Positions 33,126 to 35,763 of a stretch of DNA of 35,763 bases are shown piece by piece; the first letter of the stretch is position 1; each line of letters begins with the position of its first letter. The translations under genes and the position numbers were made by a program. Below the pieces are notes generated by a model. That model saw only the letters and a program-made list of their open reading frames with translations, made no database searches and had not been told where the DNA came from. Origin of the DNA: Deltaproteobacteria bacterium (GTDB lineage Bacteria; Myxococcota; UBA727; VGSZ01); assembly GCA_016874845.1 (NCBI GenBank), contig VGSZ01000020.1:1-35763 (forward strand). Reading direction: 5' to 3'.

Positions 33126-33315
33126 GTAGCCCGCCGCTCCTGCCCCTGCATTGCGGCGCTGCCCGGCGCTGCCCGGCGCTGCTCGGCAAATCTGCCAGGC
33201 AACGACGCCCGCCGCCGTCGTCGCGGGCGCCCCGCGGCATCCGGAGGCGGCCAAGGCTCCCGGCGGCTGGTGGCACGACGGGTGCTTCAGCAGGGGTGCA
33301 CCCAAGGAGGTTCCC

Positions 33316-34551
33316 ATGCCGACCCGTCTCACCCTGAGCAACGAGCGCACGAGGATTCCGCACCGCCTGGAGCTCTTCCCCGCGCTCGGTCGCCCGTCAT
33401 CGTCGTCCGCAGCGTCGCCCGCACCGTCGTCGGCGCCGTCCGACCGCAGCGACGACGCGTTTGCCGTCGCCTGCGCCCGCGTGGGCCGCGAGCGGGCGAC
33501 GGCGCTGCCTCAGGCGGCGGTGGCCGTCGTCGCCCGGTGGCCGCTGCCCGGCGGCGGCCACGAGGTCTTCTCGCGGGTGCTCTTCTTCGGCGCCGGCGCG
33601 ACGGAGCCGGTGGCGCTGGTGCTGGGGCGTCACTCCGAGGTCGATACGCCGCCGTGGCCGGGGGCGTCGCTGCGGCACGCGGTGCTGCTCGCCTGGCCCA
33701 CCGCCCCCGGGGAGCCGCCGCGCATCGAGGTCATCGATCTGAACACCGACGTCGGCCTCGGCGTCGTGGGCGGCGGCGCGGCGGCTCACCTGGAGAGCAT
33801 GGGGCCGCTGCGCGTCGGTGTGGGCGCTGCCGACGTCGTGATCGTGCCCGCAGCGGCGCGCGCGCCGCTGTTCCCCGACGGCGTCGACGCGCTCCTGCGG
33901 CGCTTGTCGACCGAGGGCCCGCCGGTGCGGCGGACCCGCGACGACGCGCTGGCCGGCGGCAGTCTGGCCGCGGTGCTGACGTGGCACGACGAGATGGCGG
34001 CCGCCGCCGCTCGCGACGCGCCGGCGGAGCCGTCGGCCGGGCAGGGCGCCGCCCGGCAGCCCGCCGACGCCGTCGTCGTGCGTTTGTTGCCCGAGCGGCT
34101 GTCGCCTCCTCCCCGTGAGCGGCTGACGCCCGACTGGCAGACGAAGACCGTGGCGCGCAGCAGCATCGTGTGCACGCCGGCGCGCGCGGCCGCGCTGCCG
34201 CCCCAGGGAAGAGACGTCGACGACACACCGGCGCCGCCGTTCGTCGTGCCGAACACGTGGGACCAGCTGCACGACGGCCTGCTGCTCGGCCGGTACGAGC
34301 GCTGCGCCGGCCACGCCGAGACCGCGGCCGACCTCGGCATCAGCCGGGTGCACGCGTTGGTGGTCGCCAGGCGCGACCGGCTCTACGTCGTCGATACCGG
34401 GTCGACCAATGGCACCCGGGTCAAGCGCGCCGACGGGGCGGTGGTCGAGCTGGACGCGCGGCGTCGCGTCATGGCGGTGGCCGACGACGACCAGCTGTGG
34501 CTGCACGATCGCCGCTGTGTCGTCGAGGTGAGGGGCGGCGACGGCGGCTGA
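33316..34551 (+). CDS. Protein with two FHA domains
   Basis: FHA domains bind phosphothreonine, so this 411-residue cytoplasmic protein probably reads kinase output. FHA 1 (about residues 95-165) has ALVLGRHSEVD, SLRHAVLLAW and IEVIDLNTDVGLGV. FHA 2 (about residues 325-400) has LLLGRYERC, LGISRVHALVV and VDTGSTNGTRV, with the conserved Arg, Ser-Arg-x-His and Asn-Gly pattern clear. The first domain is more divergent, with RHSE in place of RxxxxD and a SLRH signature. The region between is Ala/Pro-rich and disordered-looking. AAGGAGG five bases before ATG 33316 fixes the start. Three Ser/Thr kinases in the window are possible upstream partners. Confidence 0.88.
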   Translation: MPTRLTLSNERTRIPHRLELFPALGRPSSSSAASPAPSSAPSDRSDDAFAVACARVGRERATALPQAAVAVVARWPLPGGGHEVFSRVLFFGAGATEPVALVLGRHSEVDTPPWPGASLRHAVLLAWPTAPGEPPRIEVIDLNTDVGLGVVGGGAAAHLESMGPLRVGVGAADVVIVPAAARAPLFPDGVDALLRRLSTEGPPVRRTRDDALAGGSLAAVLTWHDEMAAAAARDAPAEPSAGQGAARQPADAVVVRLLPERLSPPPRERLTPDWQTKTVARSSIVCTPARAAALPPQGRDVDDTPAPPFVVPNTWDQLHDGLLLGRYERCAGHAETAADLGISRVHALVVARRDRLYVVDTGSTNGTRVKRADGAVVELDARRRVMAVADDDQLWLHDRRCVVEVRGGDGG

Positions 34552-34918
34552 ACGGCGCCCGGGCGCGCCGGACCCTCATCCCCTGGCCCCTTTTCCCGAT
34601 TCTGGGAGGAGGGAGGCGTGACGTGCGCGCTCCACAGCACCTCGCCCTGACGTCCGGCTGGGCGAGAGCAAGCCCATACCCACGATCGGGAGCGGGCGGC
34701 GGCGAAGCCGCGGGTGAGGGCCGGTGACGCCGCGACGGCACAGGTGGCGATGTGATCGATGATGACGTGGCGCCGTGCTCCGCGTCGGCGTGCGCCCGCG
34801 CAACCGTGTCGCGGTCGGAGCGGCAGTTGGGCGGGCACGTCGCCGCGTGCTACCCGACCGCCACGCGCGGTCCCGTCGTCGCCGTCGACGCGGGGCCCCT
34901 GCCTGTGGTGACGCGACG
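34552..34918. other. Intergenic stretch without a recognised gene
   Basis: No frame here has a family match, a good start site and a balanced composition. It contains a polypurine run (GGGAGGAGGGAGG near 34603) and a GC-rich segment before the response regulator. Any promoter of that gene should lie here, but no clear -35/-10 pair was found. Confidence 0.5.
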
Positions 34919-35763
34919 ATGCTCGACGACGTTCTCTCCGCTCTCGCTCCTGCTTCCGACAAGACCTCGGCGGCCCCCGGCACCATGGAGGCCGTCGCGA
35001 CGTCGTCGTCGCCGCCGTTCGGGTCGTCGTCGGCCGGGGGGGGGGCGCAGTCCTCGGGCGGCACCGGGCGGGCGTCGCCGCCGCGGCGGCGGGTCCTGAT
35101 CGTCGAGGACGAGGCGTTGATCGCCCTCGACCTCGAGCGGCGCGTCACCCGCATGGGCTTCGAGGTCGTCGGCACCGCCGACAACTGCGTCGAGGCCTTC
35201 GAGGTCTTTCAGGCCACGCGCCCCGACCTCGTGTTGATGGACATCTTCATCCGCGGTCCCGCCGACGGCATCCAGACCGCGCGCGAGCTTGGCAAGGTCA
35301 GCGACGTCCCGGTCATCTTCATCAACGCGTTCGCCGACAGCGACACCGTCGGCCGCGCCGCCGAAGTCTCGCCCTATGGCTACCTGCTGAAGCCCTTCGA
35401 CGACAACACGCTGGCAGCGACGGTGCGGGTCGCGCTCGAGCGTCACGCCGCCGACACGCGGCTGCGGCTGCTGAGCGCCGCCGTCGACTCGGCACAGGTG
35501 GGCATCGAGCTCATCGCGCTGCGGGGCACCGCGCGCGAGACCGTCTTCGTCAACGAGGCGTTCGCGGCGCTGCACGGTGGGACGCGCGAGGCGTGGATCG
35601 GCAAGCCGCCGACGTTGCTCGCTCTGCCGGACGCCGCCTCGTTGCCGGGGAGCGCAGCGGGCGAGCACCAGGGCCTGCAGCGCCTGCAAGAGGGTATCCG
35701 CAACGTGCATCCGGCGAGCGCCACGATCCCGTTGCCCCGCACCGACGGCGAGGCGCGCTTCGA
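34919..35763 (+). CDS. Response regulator with receiver and PAS-like domains (partial)
   Basis: Two-component signalling protein running off the right edge. After a 58-residue Ser/Gly/Pro-rich leader, the receiver domain begins RVLIVEDEALIALDLE with the acidic pocket, the phospho-acceptor Asp in LVLMDIFIRGPADG, the Thr-position Asn in FINAFADS, and the Lys in YLLKPFDD. Residues about 185-230 follow with a PAS-like start (LLSAAVDSAQVGIELIAL, then VFVNEAFAALHGGTREAWIG). Later domains, perhaps a histidine kinase or GGDEF, are outside the window. The ATG at 34919 is in frame with the receiver; ATG 34985 is an alternative. A 10-G tract at 35036-35045 lies in the leader. Confidence 0.88.
   Translation, partial: MLDDVLSALAPASDKTSAAPGTMEAVATSSSPPFGSSSAGGGAQSSGGTGRASPPRRRVLIVEDEALIALDLERRVTRMGFEVVGTADNCVEAFEVFQATRPDLVLMDIFIRGPADGIQTARELGKVSDVPVIFINAFADSDTVGRAAEVSPYGYLLKPFDDNTLAATVRVALERHAADTRLRLLSAAVDSAQVGIELIALRGTARETVFVNEAFAALHGGTREAWIGKPPTLLALPDAASLPGSAAGEHQGLQRLQEGIRNVHPASATIPLPRTDGEARF

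Noticed and set aside
34752-35099. 115-residue ORF before the response regulator
   Set aside because: It overlaps the receiver gene's leader in another frame and becomes Arg/Pro/Gly-rich, as shadows do.

Overview
The window is very GC-rich (about 70% or more, with nearly all coding third positions G or C). It carries three Hanks-type Ser/Thr kinases, a PEGA-domain secreted protein, a 1,296-residue NHL-type lipoprotein with a Myxococcus-style Cys-rich motif, a dual-FHA protein, and a tmRNA whose tag reads ANDNVELALAA. Together these point to a myxobacterium-like member of the Myxococcota. The assignment is inferred from gene content; no rRNA or single-copy marker tree was available.

Layout. 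1-2294 (-): a Ser/Thr kinase running off the left edge, with a frame break in a G/C homopolymer. 2385-3314 (+): a secreted protein with two C-terminal membrane helices. 3436-3852 (+): an ErpA/HesB Fe-S carrier. 3997-7492 (-): a peptidoglycan pair, dacB then mltD. 7641-10009 (-): a HAD phosphatase translationally coupled to an amidase. 10235-17243 (+): a tightly overlapping operon of kinase, PEGA protein and NHL lipoprotein. 17384-19841 (-): DUF2760 protein followed by an Hsp70 homologue. 19964-22049 (+): an EF-hand/cysteine-amidase-like protein, a small secreted protein 4 bp behind it, and an SRPBCC-like protein. 22191-24421 (+): an acetyl-CoA hydrolase/transferase and a methyltransferase with no stop codon between them. 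24557-28437 (+): two broken genes around a third kinase. 28528-29977 (-): rph then rdgB. 30154-31067 (+): a Nudix/2OG-dioxygenase chimera and a shortened macro-domain protein. 31296-31756: ssrA (-) with promoter and a strong bidirectional terminator. 31784-33125 (-): tesB and a carbonic anhydrase remnant. 33316-34551 (+): the dual-FHA protein. 34919-35763 (+): a REC-PAS response regulator running off the right edge.

Themes. Kinases here sit beside secreted or membrane proteins of unknown ligand (kinase 1 with the 2385 protein, kinase 2 with the PEGA protein and lipoprotein), which suggests envelope-sensing modules. The most interesting candidate system is the cysteine-amidase-like protein with its adjacent exported partner (19964-21482), arranged like an antibacterial effector and immunity pair. 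A second is the DUF2760-Hsp70 pair, where the DUF2760 protein carries a VEK-repeat coiled coil.

Caution on quality. Several genes show single-base frame breaks at homopolymers (about 563-579, 22210, 27479, 28160, 32990), which look like indel errors or contingency tracts. Separately, at least three genes (24557, 27296, 30154) seem to have lost their cores, which single-base errors cannot explain. No tRNA, rRNA, CRISPR array, transposase or integrase was seen.
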